Shown in pieces: positions 9,507-18,277 of a stretch of DNA of 64,000 nucleotides. Position 1 is the first letter of the stretch. Each line of letters begins with the position of its first letter. Source of the stretch: Mucilaginibacter sp. PAMC 26640. Lineage in GTDB: Bacteria; Bacteroidota; Bacteroidia; Sphingobacteriales; Sphingobacteriaceae. The DNA lies in contig CP014773.1 of NCBI GenBank assembly GCA_001596135.1, positions 3,348,001 to 3,412,000 of the forward strand. The letters run 5' to 3'. The notes under the pieces were generated by a model. The model was given only the letters and a program-made list of their open reading frames with translations. It did no database searches and was not told the DNA's origin. A program made the translations under genes and the position numbers.

Positions 9507-10451
9507 TTAAAGCGTTTTTGCAATGCGGAAACCAAGCCCGCTGCTCCTGTAATTAGCAATGGTTGATCCAACTGCCGGTGCCCAGTTCCTGGACGAAGAT
9601 CTGATCATCGCTGGTGGATCGCCCCAGTCGCCACCCCGGCATACCCGGTATGCATCCGATACGGTACCGTTCATAAAAGCCAGTTCCCCGGTAAACTTCA
9701 ACTTTGATTTTATTTGATAGGCAGAACCATCCAAGGCTTCACCATAGTAGGAAGGTGTTAAAAAATCTTGTACATATTGCAGCACATTGCCGTGCATATC
9801 ATAAAGGCCGAAGGCATTAGGCGGAAAAGCGCCTGCAGGCGACGTTCCAAGCCATTTATCCCTACCTGCGATACGGCCGGTACCGCAGCAGGCGTCTGAT
9901 CCAAAATTAGCATGGTCATGACTTGCAGTTGGTCCCCATGGATACGCTGTAGCGGTTCCTGCCCGCGCGGCATATTCCCATTCTGACTCTGTTAAAAGGC
10001 GGTATTTTCCGCCGGTCTGCCTGCTAAGCCATTGCACATAATCAATAGCATCCTTCCAGGTTACACAAACTACAGGGTGATTGTTGTCCTGAGGAAAGTT
10101 TACTTTTCTCCACGAAACGGATGAGTCAATGATCATGCCTGTTTTGCCTGCAATAGCGCAGCCCGCGGTAGTTTGCCGGTGAGTGGCAGATACGAACTTC
10201 GCCCATTGTCCACGGGTTTTATCGAACTTGCTCACGGCAAATTGGCGGATTGTGACCTTCCTTTGAGGCATTTCTTCCGGGTAAGCTCCTGGCTCATTTG
10301 CCGGTGCGCCCATCATAAAACTTCCGGATGGGATGACCACCATTTCCGCATAATCTTTTCCGTCATTGAAAATTTGGCCAGGGATGTCATGATTTTGAGT
10401 GCATGATAACAAGGGTAATAAAAGCAGGGCCAGTAATTTGTCTTTTCTCAT
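9507..10451 (-). CDS. SUMF1/FGE-sulfatase-domain lipoprotein
   Basis: 314 aa. A lipoprotein signal ends in LLSC (Cys17). The rest is one formylglycine-generating-enzyme-type domain: VVIPSGSFMMGAP, then PVVCVTWKDAIDYVQWLS, then YRLLTESEWEYAARAG, then DMHGNVLQYVQDF, then RVCRGGDWGDPP and GLGFRIA. The two catalytic Cys that bona fide FGE carries after the RGGSW block are not visible, so it is probably not a sulfatase activator but one of the many lectin-like or EgtB-like relatives. No sulfatase gene is nearby. Gaps of 42 and 186 bases to its neighbours fit a shared transcript. Confidence 0.9.
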   Translation of the reverse strand: MRKDKLLALLLLPLLSCTQNHDIPGQIFNDGKDYAEMVVIPSGSFMMGAPANEPGAYPEEMPQRKVTIRQFAVSKFDKTRGQWAKFVSATHRQTTAGCAIAGKTGMIIDSSVSWRKVNFPQDNNHPVVCVTWKDAIDYVQWLSRQTGGKYRLLTESEWEYAARAGTATAYPWGPTASHDHANFGSDACCGTGRIAGRDKWLGTSPAGAFPPNAFGLYDMHGNVLQYVQDFLTPSYYGEALDGSAYQIKSKLKFTGELAFMNGTVSDAYRVCRGGDWGDPPAMIRSSSRNWAPAVGSTIANYRSSGLGFRIAKTL

Positions 10452-10493
10452 GATAATGGTTTATTGCTATTAATGGAATATGCCTGTAGGCAA

Positions 10494-11186
10494 TCAATTT
10501 AACAAGCCTGATTTTTGTTGGTTCTTTTCAACTTTTCGCTTGAATATTTCCTTCCAGTTCAGTAGTAATTCCGGAACAATAAGAGCGAAAAGCATCAATG
10601 ACCAAAGAATGATACTGAAATTATCGGGAGTTATTCTGCTGTAAAAAGGAAATGGGTTCGGCACCCGTGATAAGACAAAGATCAAGGTGATTCCATAACT
10701 TCGGCTCATCCACACTTTGTGTGTGGAGATTTGCCGGTTAACAGCGGTCACATAAGCGATCACTGTCGTCAAAAACCAGAGAACAGCCTGAGCTGCTCCT
10801 GCGGATTCGAGGTAAATTCCGCTGCCGGGCACCGGATATTTCTCTTGTATAATGATCGCCAATATGGATGCCGGCAAAACAGCACACACATATATTGTTC
10901 CCAACTTGCGGTGTAGCGCAGGGTAAGCTCTGCGCATCCTCGACGAGAATTGTAAAGGCCCGATGACAAGGGCAGCCATCCCGCATAAAGCATGAGGGAA
11001 AATGAGCCATAGCATTTCTGCCATGCGCTTGTGAAAAATATTGTTTATGCTAATAAGTGGCCACTCCGTAAAGTAAAGTACAGATAAAAACAGTACGCCA
11101 ATAAAGATATATAACCTGGTTTTACTACTTAAAGGTAATATCAGTCCGCGAAGTGAACTTGTTGGTGGATTGGATTTGTACCTCAT
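10494..11186 (-). CDS. DUF2306 membrane protein
   Basis: 230 aa with about six predicted membrane segments. The HALCGMAALVIGPLQF segment, followed by R...PALHRKLGTIYV and later ISTHKVWMSRSYGIT, is characteristic of DUF2306 family proteins. Conserved His residues in these loops suggest a metal- or haem-like site, but no reaction is known. It lies 42 bases before the SUMF-like gene and 80 bases after the cupin gene on the same strand, so it is likely co-transcribed. Confidence 0.82.
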   Translation of the reverse strand: MRYKSNPPTSSLRGLILPLSSKTRLYIFIGVLFLSVLYFTEWPLISINNIFHKRMAEMLWLIFPHALCGMAALVIGPLQFSSRMRRAYPALHRKLGTIYVCAVLPASILAIIIQEKYPVPGSGIYLESAGAAQAVLWFLTTVIAYVTAVNRQISTHKVWMSRSYGITLIFVLSRVPNPFPFYSRITPDNFSIILWSLMLFALIVPELLLNWKEIFKRKVEKNQQKSGLLN

Positions 11187-11266
11187 GGTTAACTTTTGAG
11201 CACCGTAATAGTGTTTAACAAAAACTGTTACTAAGGGGGTATTGACGTGATTAGTGAAGTAATTTA

Positions 11267-11920
11267 TCAGCCATTGAGCCCGTATCGCGCTATTAATGGT
11301 TGTCTTTTTTCAGGGTAAGTCGTTATGCCGAACCGTGCATCAAGCTCGGCCGTCCGTTTGGCAACACACGGATCAGCCGGTGTCAAATTATTTTTGCGCA
11401 TTTCAGGAATGATCCGGTGAAACAGTTCTTCAAGAAAATCCTCAAAGTTTTGGTTAAAATACATATCAATAAAACGAAGTGGTTTATCCGAGGCATTCCA
11501 AAAAGTATGCTCAATCAACCGGGGCCGGAAGTGCCAGCCTCCGGCCATTATTTCTTCCGCTTTACCATTTAACCAAACTGTTGCTGTACCTTCCAGTACC
11601 AGCATAAGTTCATCAAGTTCTGCATGCACGTGAGGTGCTGGCCCCATTTGCCGTGGTGCTACCGCGGCTTCTACACAGGAAAATTGCTTGTTGGTTTTTG
11701 AGCTTCTAATCCAAGTGCGAATGTCCAGACCACCCGGCCCGGGCTTCAACGGCGCAAGGGGCGGTAAATAAAAAGGTTGCCCTAACTGCGATATATTTGT
11801 GACTGATGTTCCCACTGCGTTCGAGGGTACGCCTCCAAATCCTAAAATAGCGCCTACAAGTGCCATTTTTTTAAGACTCTCCCGTCGGCTTTTGTTGATC
11901 TGCTCTTTCCTGTTTTCCAT
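11267..11920 (-). CDS. Cupin-domain protein with N-terminal signal
   Basis: 217 aa. The N-terminus has a Lys/Arg-rich stretch followed by a hydrophobic run (KKMALVGAILGFGG), consistent with export or a Tat-like signal without a canonical twin Arg. The cupin domain shows PHVHAELDELMLVLEG (two His and Glu) and GGWHFRPRLIEHTFWN. It resembles the cupin at 8769 in architecture but is clearly a different sequence. It is the first gene of the minus-strand block and presumably carries the promoter in the gap 11921-12208, where I see no clear -33/-7 pair. Confidence 0.82.
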   Translation of the reverse strand: MENRKEQINKSRRESLKKMALVGAILGFGGVPSNAVGTSVTNISQLGQPFYLPPLAPLKPGPGGLDIRTWIRSSKTNKQFSCVEAAVAPRQMGPAPHVHAELDELMLVLEGTATVWLNGKAEEIMAGGWHFRPRLIEHTFWNASDKPLRFIDMYFNQNFEDFLEELFHRIIPEMRKNNLTPADPCVAKRTAELDARFGITTYPEKRQPLIARYGLNG

Positions 11921-12302
11921 GAATGGTTATTTGAATAAAAATCCGCTTTTGATTGATTGGATGTCTATTGTAAATTTATGGAAGATAAAAGTGACGGAGT
12001 GGTATAGAATGGACATTCTTCATTTAACTATCTAAAGTTCTGGTATTTAAATGCAGGTGTTTGTGACAAGATCTAAGACTCATTCAAATTCCCTTCGTTC
12101 CCCATGCTGGCGCAAGCGTAGGCTAAACCTAAATAATCAGTCTCACCGTCGCTTCAATCCTCTGGCTTCACCCTTGCATCCGTCATTGTATCCCGCCTGT
12201 TCACACTTAGACAGCCGAAAGCTAACACGCCAACTGTTAAAAACCATTTATAGATATTATTGTCTTATTTTACAATCCTCAATTCAACTAAAAACCTAAC
12301 CA

Positions 12303-12626
12303 ATGGCTTCCGATCAAAATTTTGTGGACTTTGCTATCGACCAAATCAAAAATGCAGGAGAAATAACCGCTAAAAAAATGTTTGGCGAATATGGCATTTA
12401 CGCTGACGGAAAAATATTCGGACTGATATGCGACAACAAATTATTTATAAAACCGACCATTTCGGGGCGAGAATTTATTGGTGATGTGATTGAAGCACCA
12501 CCATACGAAGGCGCAAAATCAAGTTTCCTGATAGAAGAAAAAATTGAAAACAGTGATTGGTTGAGTGAACTAGTCAGCATTTCCCTCAAGGAATTACCAT
12601 CACCAAAACCGAAAAAGAAAAAATAA
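12303..12626 (+). CDS. TfoX N-terminal-domain protein, copy A
   Basis: 107 aa, a lone TfoX-N domain: AKKMFGEYGIYADGKIFGLI, then DNKLFIKPT, then PPYEGAKSSFLI, then WLSELV, ending in a basic tail (PKPKKKK). In Gammaproteobacteria TfoX/Sxy regulates competence, but its C-terminal domain is absent here, and single-domain versions in Bacteroidota have no established role. The protein differs from copy B at 15777 by two residues (Ala11/Val and Lys96/Asn). The leader (from about 12209) and the structured repeat downstream are also shared, so a unit of about 660 bp was duplicated recently. Confidence 0.9.
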   Translation: MASDQNFVDFAIDQIKNAGEITAKKMFGEYGIYADGKIFGLICDNKLFIKPTISGREFIGDVIEAPPYEGAKSSFLIEEKIENSDWLSELVSISLKELPSPKPKKKK

Positions 12627-12627
12627 A

Positions 12628-12868
12628 CCCCTTGACTGTCGCGAGTATGCAGCGCAGCGCCGGGAAAGAACGTGGTGTACTCGTGAATTTCGCCTACATA
12701 ACCAGCGGGTCAAATGAATTACTTTAATTAAACCCAGCAAACGAGGATAACTCGAACGTTGCTTTGCAGGTAGCTTCCGGCTTTTCTACAAACCAGGCTA
12801 TTACGAGTTGATAGTCTAGACACTAGTACGCCGCCCACCGGCCTGCGCTGCATCCTAGCCCCAGCAGG
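12628..12868. repeat. Long structured repeat, copy 2
   Basis: Begins two bases after the TfoX-N stop. It shares CCCCTTGACT, CGCGAGTATGCAGCG, GTACTCGTGAATTTCGCCT, CATAACCAG, TTTAATTAAACCC, GCAGGTAGCTTCCGGCTTTT, ACTAGTACGCCGCCCA and CCTGCGCTGCAT with the other copies. The first and last blocks are inverted relative to each other, so a transcript could fold into a long imperfect hairpin. 12869-13154, up to the permease gene, is A/T rich and shows nothing else recognisable. Confidence 0.75.
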
Positions 12869-13154
12869 GATTGGCCATCTGCCATGCCCAAAAGGCATGA
12901 ATAACCTTATGCAATTTTTTTTCCTGATTTTTCCTACTCGGCTTGAGTGAAAATTTCTAAAGTTTCATCGCTGTAGTTTAAATATAAAGCATTTTTATTA
13001 GCAAATAAACTGTAACGTAATCGTACGGACTGTTCGTTAATGAACAGTCTATTGACTAATAATTCGTTAACACGTAACACTTTAGCTTGTTGGCTCAAAA
13101 TGTGAGCGTAAAAAGGTTAACTGCTTTCCACTACTAACTTTAATAAACTACGAC

Positions 13155-15536
13155 ATGAATAGCATCGACATGAAAATCGCCTTTCGTACATTCTTAAACG
13201 GTAAGTGGTATAATTTTTTGAATATTGCCGGATTAGCACTTGGTTTGGCGGCATTTATTTTTGTAACCCTTTATGTTGATTATGAAACAGGGTATGATAA
13301 GTGGAATAAAAATGCCGACCGGGTATTTTTAGTGGAAAGGGAAATGCCCAATGGCCCATCGCCGTACACACCAGGGAAATTGGCTCAAGCTATAAAAAGC
13401 CAGTGCCCCGAAGTTGAAGAAACCGGGCGTACCAATACAGCATTGTTTCAGATCCCATTCTTTACCCCATCGGGAAGGTTTTTGATCAGGAAATGGGTGG
13501 GTGCCGACTATTCTATCGCTAAAATATTAGGGATCAAAGGGGAGGGGATAAATTTAGCCCCCAAAGGTGCAATGCCTACAGTTTTACTCTCGAAACAAAC
13601 AGCCGGCGCACTTTTCCCCGGCAACGTTTCTTATCAAAATAGAACAGTAAATATGATGTCGAGATCCGGTATGCCAATGACGGTTGCCGGCGTAGCACAA
13701 GTAACACCCGGCAACACAAATTTAGTTTTTGATTGCATTGGCTTTAGCGAAGATATTACCCAGGGCAAAGACCAAAGCTATGCTAACCAGATTTATCAAA
13801 CCTATTTATTGGTAAAGCCCAATACAAATTTAGCGCAGCTATCTAAAAAAATAGATAAGATTTATAAAGAGGCGGCGCTTGCAGATACCAGCCAAGTTGC
13901 AAGGCAAGGGCTGAGCCTTGGCGGTACACCCGCTATTTATCTAGACGCTTTAACAGATCTTCACTTAAGGCCTCACTACAGCTCTCATGTAAACGACCAG
14001 ATAGTTAAGGGACTGATGGCTCTGGCCATTATTATTTTGCTGGTAACAGGTGTTAACTTTACCAATTTATATATATCGCAAGCAAACAAACGCGCTAAAG
14101 AAGTAGGTATAAAAAAAGTAAACGGAATTCTTAAGGGGCGGATTATCTTACAATTCCTGACAGAAATTTTTTTGCAGTGCCTTTTCTCATTATTTATCGC
14201 ATTAGGGCTGGTAGTTATTGGCCTGCCGTATTTTAACAGCTTATTAGGGGTGAATCTGTTCATATCCGGCATAACTGTCAGCATTATCGCTCAGCTGGCG
14301 CTAACATTAATTTCGCTTACTTTACTGGCTGGGGTTTACCCGGCACTTGTAATGGGCGGATTTAAACCTGTTGATGTGCTTAGGGGCAACCAGTTTACTA
14401 ATGGCAATACCTTCTCGTGGATCCGTGGCGGTATAACGGTGCTTCAGTTTACCTTTGCCATAAGTTTTATAATCATCCTGTTTGTTATTAACCAACAGGT
14501 TACGTTTATGAGGTCAGCAGACCCCGGATTTACCGCCAGGCAGGTAGTATATGTAGATAACCTTGGTATTTATAACGACCCTGGTAAGTTTGAATCGGTT
14601 AGAAGTCGCATTAAAGCTATTCCCGGTGTGAAAAATGTAACTGTTGCGACCACGGTCCCGGGGGGAATCATCCCCGCAACTTATGAATTTACTGTACAAA
14701 GCAAGGCTTATGCCATGCATACCATCGGAGTTGATTACGACTATTTTCAAACCTTAAACATTGCGGTAAAAGAAGGCCAGGTATTTTCTTCTTCGTTTCA
14801 CGTTGATTCCTTAAATGCAGTAATAAACGAAACGGCAGCAAATGCGATAGGTTTAGCAAACCCTATTGGTACTACCGTAAGCGGATGTGGGGGTAATTAC
14901 AGGGTTATCGGCGTAATTAAAGATGTAAAATCCAATGGGTTCGAACAGAATGTACAACCCACTGTGTATTTGATGAATGCCGGTGGTGGATTAACCAAAA
15001 CACAAATCATGATAAGTGCTAACGCTAATGCTGTACCTGCTATGCTGGCAACTTTAAACCACCAATGGAGTAACATTAACAAACTTGACGGAGACAATTT
15101 TAATTATCATTTTTTAGACGAACTATACGGTCAGCTTTTTACAAAACAAGAGCAGTTACGCGCTGTGCTGATCTTTTTTTCGTCCCTTTCGGTTTTCATT
15201 GCTTCGCTGGGCTTTTTTGCTTCGGCAGCACAAGCTATCAGACTTCGCATGAAAGAAATCGCTATCAGAAAAGTATTTGGTGCAAACGGAAAGCAATTAA
15301 CGGCAACATTAAGTAAGCCTTTTTTATACATTGTTTTAATTGCTAATGTGTTAGCTTGGGTTATCGCCTTTTTGATAGCAGAAAAATGGCTGGAAACATT
15401 CGCCTACCGCATTAACCTTTCAGTTGTTCCGTTTATCATAGCCCTGCTTATTTCGCTATTGATAGTTGCTATTACAGTATGTTTGCAAATTTTGCGCGCA
15501 ATAGGGTTCAACCCGGCAATAAAGTTAAAGATGTAA
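13155..15536 (+). CDS. FtsX/MacB-type ABC transporter permease (orphan)
   Basis: 793 aa with two copies of the MacB-periplasmic plus FtsX layout. There is one membrane segment at about 20-40, a periplasmic domain, three segments around 280-400 preceded by NKRAKEVGIKKVNG, then segment 430-450, a second periplasmic domain and three final segments after RLRMKEIAIRKVFGANGKQL. The length is normal for the four-core-TM duplicated permeases of Bacteroidota, often involved in peptide sensing or lipoprotein/antimicrobial export. No ATPase gene is adjacent. It lies alone between the two intact TfoX units, suggesting it arrived or was bracketed by them. Confidence 0.9.
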   Translation: MNSIDMKIAFRTFLNGKWYNFLNIAGLALGLAAFIFVTLYVDYETGYDKWNKNADRVFLVEREMPNGPSPYTPGKLAQAIKSQCPEVEETGRTNTALFQIPFFTPSGRFLIRKWVGADYSIAKILGIKGEGINLAPKGAMPTVLLSKQTAGALFPGNVSYQNRTVNMMSRSGMPMTVAGVAQVTPGNTNLVFDCIGFSEDITQGKDQSYANQIYQTYLLVKPNTNLAQLSKKIDKIYKEAALADTSQVARQGLSLGGTPAIYLDALTDLHLRPHYSSHVNDQIVKGLMALAIIILLVTGVNFTNLYISQANKRAKEVGIKKVNGILKGRIILQFLTEIFLQCLFSLFIALGLVVIGLPYFNSLLGVNLFISGITVSIIAQLALTLISLTLLAGVYPALVMGGFKPVDVLRGNQFTNGNTFSWIRGGITVLQFTFAISFIIILFVINQQVTFMRSADPGFTARQVVYVDNLGIYNDPGKFESVRSRIKAIPGVKNVTVATTVPGGIIPATYEFTVQSKAYAMHTIGVDYDYFQTLNIAVKEGQVFSSSFHVDSLNAVINETAANAIGLANPIGTTVSGCGGNYRVIGVIKDVKSNGFEQNVQPTVYLMNAGGGLTKTQIMISANANAVPAMLATLNHQWSNINKLDGDNFNYHFLDELYGQLFTKQEQLRAVLIFFSSLSVFIASLGFFASAAQAIRLRMKEIAIRKVFGANGKQLTATLSKPFLYIVLIANVLAWVIAFLIAEKWLETFAYRINLSVVPFIIALLISLLIVAITVCLQILRAIGFNPAIKLKM

Positions 15537-15657
15537 TCATTTTTTTGGGGAAATGGTCTAATCTTCGTTAGAATCAACAGGTCGAAATTATTTGTTTTTA
15601 CAATAAATATTCAGCCTTTGGTCGGAGTCGTCACCGTACTGTAGGGCTCTCCATCTT

Positions 15658-15690
15658 CCGGCTGTCCAAGTGTAGAATTTAGACAGCCGG
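15658..15690. repeat. Hairpin at the left edge of TfoX unit B
   Basis: CCGGCTGTC at 15658-15666 pairs perfectly with GACAGCCGG at 15682-15690 around a 15-base loop. Homology with the leader of copy A starts at AGACAGCC (15681 here, 12209 there), so the hairpin marks the left limit of the duplicated unit. It could be a terminator for the permease gene, although no T-run follows. Confidence 0.5.
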
Positions 15691-15776
15691 AGAACTAATA
15701 ACGCAACTATTAAAAACCCATTTGTAAATATTATTGGCTTAATTTACACTAAACAATTCAACTAAAAACCTAACCA

Positions 15777-16100
15777 ATGGCTTCCGATCAAAATTTTGTG
15801 GACTTTGTTATCGACCAAATCAAAAATGCAGGAGAAATAACCGCTAAAAAAATGTTTGGCGAATATGGCATTTACGCTGACGGAAAAATATTCGGACTGA
15901 TATGCGACAACAAATTATTTATAAAACCGACCATTTCGGGGCGAGAATTTATTGGTGATGTGATTGAAGCACCACCATACGAAGGAGCAAAATCAAGTTT
16001 CCTGATAGAAGAAAAAATTGAAAATAGCGATTGGTTAAGTGAACTAGTCAGCATTTCCCTCAACGAATTACCTTCACCAAAACCCAAAAAGAAAAAATAA
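15777..16100 (+). CDS. TfoX N-terminal-domain protein, copy B
   Basis: 107 aa, nearly identical at DNA and protein level to the gene at 12303 (Val11 instead of Ala, Asn96 instead of Lys). All TfoX-N blocks are intact, so it should fold. The same start context (AACCTAACCAATGG) precedes both copies. It sits 240 bases after the permease gene and is followed by the longest version of the structured repeat. Two intact copies in the same direction 3.5 kb apart are a ready substrate for homologous recombination. Confidence 0.9.
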   Translation: MASDQNFVDFVIDQIKNAGEITAKKMFGEYGIYADGKIFGLICDNKLFIKPTISGREFIGDVIEAPPYEGAKSSFLIEEKIENSDWLSELVSISLNELPSPKPKKKK

Positions 16101-16137
16101 ACCCGAAATGGAATGGGCTGCAGCTAACACGACACTG

Positions 16138-16490
16138 GCGCCCCTTGACTCGCGCGAGTATGCAGCGTCGGAACGAGCTTGGAGTACTCGTGAATTCCGC
16201 CTGCATAACCAGAGGATCAAACTATTTACTTTAATTAAACCCGGCAAACGGGGATAACTGGAGAGTTGCTATGCAAATAGCTTCCTGCTTTTCTACAATC
16301 CCGTATATTACGAGTTGATTGGTCAGGCACGAGTACGCCGCCCACGGTCTGTGCTGCATACTCGCGCCAGGATGGGAGTTGCTATGCAGGTAGCTTCCGG
16401 CTTTTCTACAATCCCGGCTATTACGAGTTGATTGGTTAGGCCCGAGTACGCCGCCCACTGGCCTGCGCTGCATACTCGCGCCAGGATGGG
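16138..16490. repeat. Long structured repeat, copy 3, with a tandem 113-bp duplication
   Basis: The fullest copy. The left arm CGCGAGTATGCAGCG (16153-16167) is the exact reverse complement of CGCTGCATACTCGCG (16466-16480); 14 of those bases are repeated at 16353-16366. Inner arms GAGTACTCGTG and CACGAGTACGCC also pair. The right half is duplicated in tandem: 16263-16375 and 16376-16488, period 113, with several point differences. The repeat lies between TfoX-N copy B and the AIPR gene; 16491-16567 is an A/T-rich leader. Confidence 0.8.
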
Positions 16491-16567
16491 TATAATAATT
16501 AATACTTCCGGTATGAATTATTGATAGAAAATAAAAAGTTGTCTTATATTAGCTTAAACCTTTTCGC

Positions 16568-18277
16568 ATGAGCAAATTACATATTAACCAAATAAAAAGT
16601 AAGATCACAGCATTATTTGAAGAACATTTAGACCTTTCCGATTTAAAAGCGACTGATAAAGAGCGGGAACATAAGATTGCAACGAGATGTTTGGCTGCTT
16701 TCGCGGTTTATTCAAATGTTGAATGTACGGCAAAAGAGGCGGCTGAAGCTGTTACAGATGGCGGAGATGATAATGGTATCGATGCATTCTATTACTCGCC
16801 TATTGAGAAACAAGTTTTAATTGTTCAATCCAAATTAAGTCAGGAAGGAACCGGTGAACCAAATTCTACTGAAATTGCAAGCTTCACTAAAGGAATTAGA
16901 GATTTGTTTGAATCAAGTTTTGATCGCTTTAATAATAAAATAAAGAAGAAGCAAAGACTTATTGAAAGTGCTCTAAACGCATATGATGTCAAATGTAGAA
17001 TTGTATTTATCGATACATTCTTAGCACAAAGTCTTGGTGTGCACGCTCTTAGGCATATAGATGACTTACTAAACGAAATGAACAATATTGGCGATGACAA
17101 TTCGGAACAAATAGTAACCTTTGTACGAATGAACCAATCAAAAGTGTACAACACATTAGGCAAGAGTGCTGCCGATCAGAGAGTTGACATTGAAATAAGT
17201 TTATCTAACTGGGGGCAGGTAACGGAGCCTTATAAAGCTTACTATGGTATGGCATCTGGTACAGAAATAGGCAATTGGTGGGCAACACATAATAAATTGT
17301 TATTTACCAGCAATCTCAGGCAATCTCTTGGAGTAACTGACGTCAATGAAGAAATTCAAAAAACGCTTAAAGAAAATCAAAGCCTTTTTTGGTATTATAA
17401 TAATGGGATCACAATAACTTGTGATCGAATTGACAAAACAATGGCAGGCGGCGGTTCGCGCGAGTTTGGATCTTTTAAACTCATTAACGCAAGGATTGTA
17501 AACGGGGCTCAAACCGTAAGCACAATCGGAAGATTTTTCTCAAGCCATTCACCTTCAGTTACATTAGACGAAGTCAAAATTAGTGCCCGAGTTATCCAAC
17601 TATCGGAAGCTCCTTTAGACTTCGGGAAAGACGTAACCCGTACAAATAACCGTCAAAATAGAATTGAAAATCGAGATTTTGTTTCTCAGGATCCAGAACA
17701 AACTAGAATAAAAATGGAGCTTGCTATGGATGGCATAGAGTATAACGTAATGCGATCGGAAAGTTATGCTTCGGGTAAGAAGTCGTTCGATCTTTCTGAA
17801 GCTACTGTCTCTCTAGCTTGCGCGTCAGGAATATCCACTTTGGCAGTGCAAGCCAAAAGCGGGATTGGTAGATTTTGGGAAAATATCGATAAAGGAATTT
17901 ATAAACAAATTTTTAACCCGAATATTTCTGGCTATTACGTTTACAATTCAGTTAAACTAGTCAGAATTATTGAGGAAGTCATTAATAAAGAGATTCAGCA
18001 ACTTCCAAAACGATCAGGCCGAAGTTATGGGCTATTAGTGCAAGGGAATAGAATGATTGAGATGCTAACAATTACTAAACTAGGAGTCCGTCCCTCTCTG
18101 GAAAAAATAGACTTTGAACCTAATTTGATTAATGTTGAAATCGTAACCAAAGAAGTCATAAGGGTAATTCGTACTTATATCGATCAAGAATATCCAGATA
18201 GTTTCCTCGCAACCTTATTTAAAAACTCTGGGAAGTGTGCGAAAATTGTAACTCACGTGAGAGCAACGCTAATTTAA
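16568..18277 (+). CDS. AIPR-family protein (putative abortive phage infection)
   Basis: 569 aa, soluble. The N-terminal part has a PD-(D/E)XK-like nuclease core: TDGGDDNGIDAFYY (residues 63-76, with Asp72) followed by VLIVQSKL (Gln87-Ser-Lys89). The middle carries the AIPR signature WYYNNGITITCD and KLINARIVNGAQTVSTI, then the conserved RTNNRQNRIENRDFVSQD. AIPR proteins were named from phage-abortive systems; the mechanism is inferred to be nucleic-acid cleavage after infection. No methylase, ATPase or immunity gene is adjacent, so it may act alone. Its A/T-rich codon use and repeat-filled surroundings suggest acquisition by transfer. Confidence 0.88.
   Translation: MSKLHINQIKSKITALFEEHLDLSDLKATDKEREHKIATRCLAAFAVYSNVECTAKEAAEAVTDGGDDNGIDAFYYSPIEKQVLIVQSKLSQEGTGEPNSTEIASFTKGIRDLFESSFDRFNNKIKKKQRLIESALNAYDVKCRIVFIDTFLAQSLGVHALRHIDDLLNEMNNIGDDNSEQIVTFVRMNQSKVYNTLGKSAADQRVDIEISLSNWGQVTEPYKAYYGMASGTEIGNWWATHNKLLFTSNLRQSLGVTDVNEEIQKTLKENQSLFWYYNNGITITCDRIDKTMAGGGSREFGSFKLINARIVNGAQTVSTIGRFFSSHSPSVTLDEVKISARVIQLSEAPLDFGKDVTRTNNRQNRIENRDFVSQDPEQTRIKMELAMDGIEYNVMRSESYASGKKSFDLSEATVSLACASGISTLAVQAKSGIGRFWENIDKGIYKQIFNPNISGYYVYNSVKLVRIIEEVINKEIQQLPKRSGRSYGLLVQGNRMIEMLTITKLGVRPSLEKIDFEPNLINVEIVTKEVIRVIRTYIDQEYPDSFLATLFKNSGKCAKIVTHVRATLI

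Noticed and set aside
9326..9571. 81-codon minus-strand frame starting MDQPLLITGAAG
   Set aside because: It overlaps the end of the SUMF-like gene in another frame; the nucleotide-binding look of LITGAAG is a coincidence of codons from that gene.
12051..12299. 82-codon plus-strand frame before TfoX-N copy A
   Set aside because: It overlaps the leader shared by the TfoX units, has odd composition (many Ser, Arg, Cys) and is not open in the other copies.
16263..16488. Tandem 113-bp repeats as a CRISPR array
   Set aside because: Only two units, no spacer between them, unit far too long, and no cas genes. The GAAAGTCC array at 42544 also lacks spacers.
7646..16490. Integron attC interpretation of the structured repeats
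   Set aside because: GTTAGGC matches an attC core and the repeats follow small genes, but the core lies inside longer inverted arms instead of at the base, the matching RYYYAAC box is imperfect (GCATAAC), intervening genes are on both strands, and no integron integrase is in the window.
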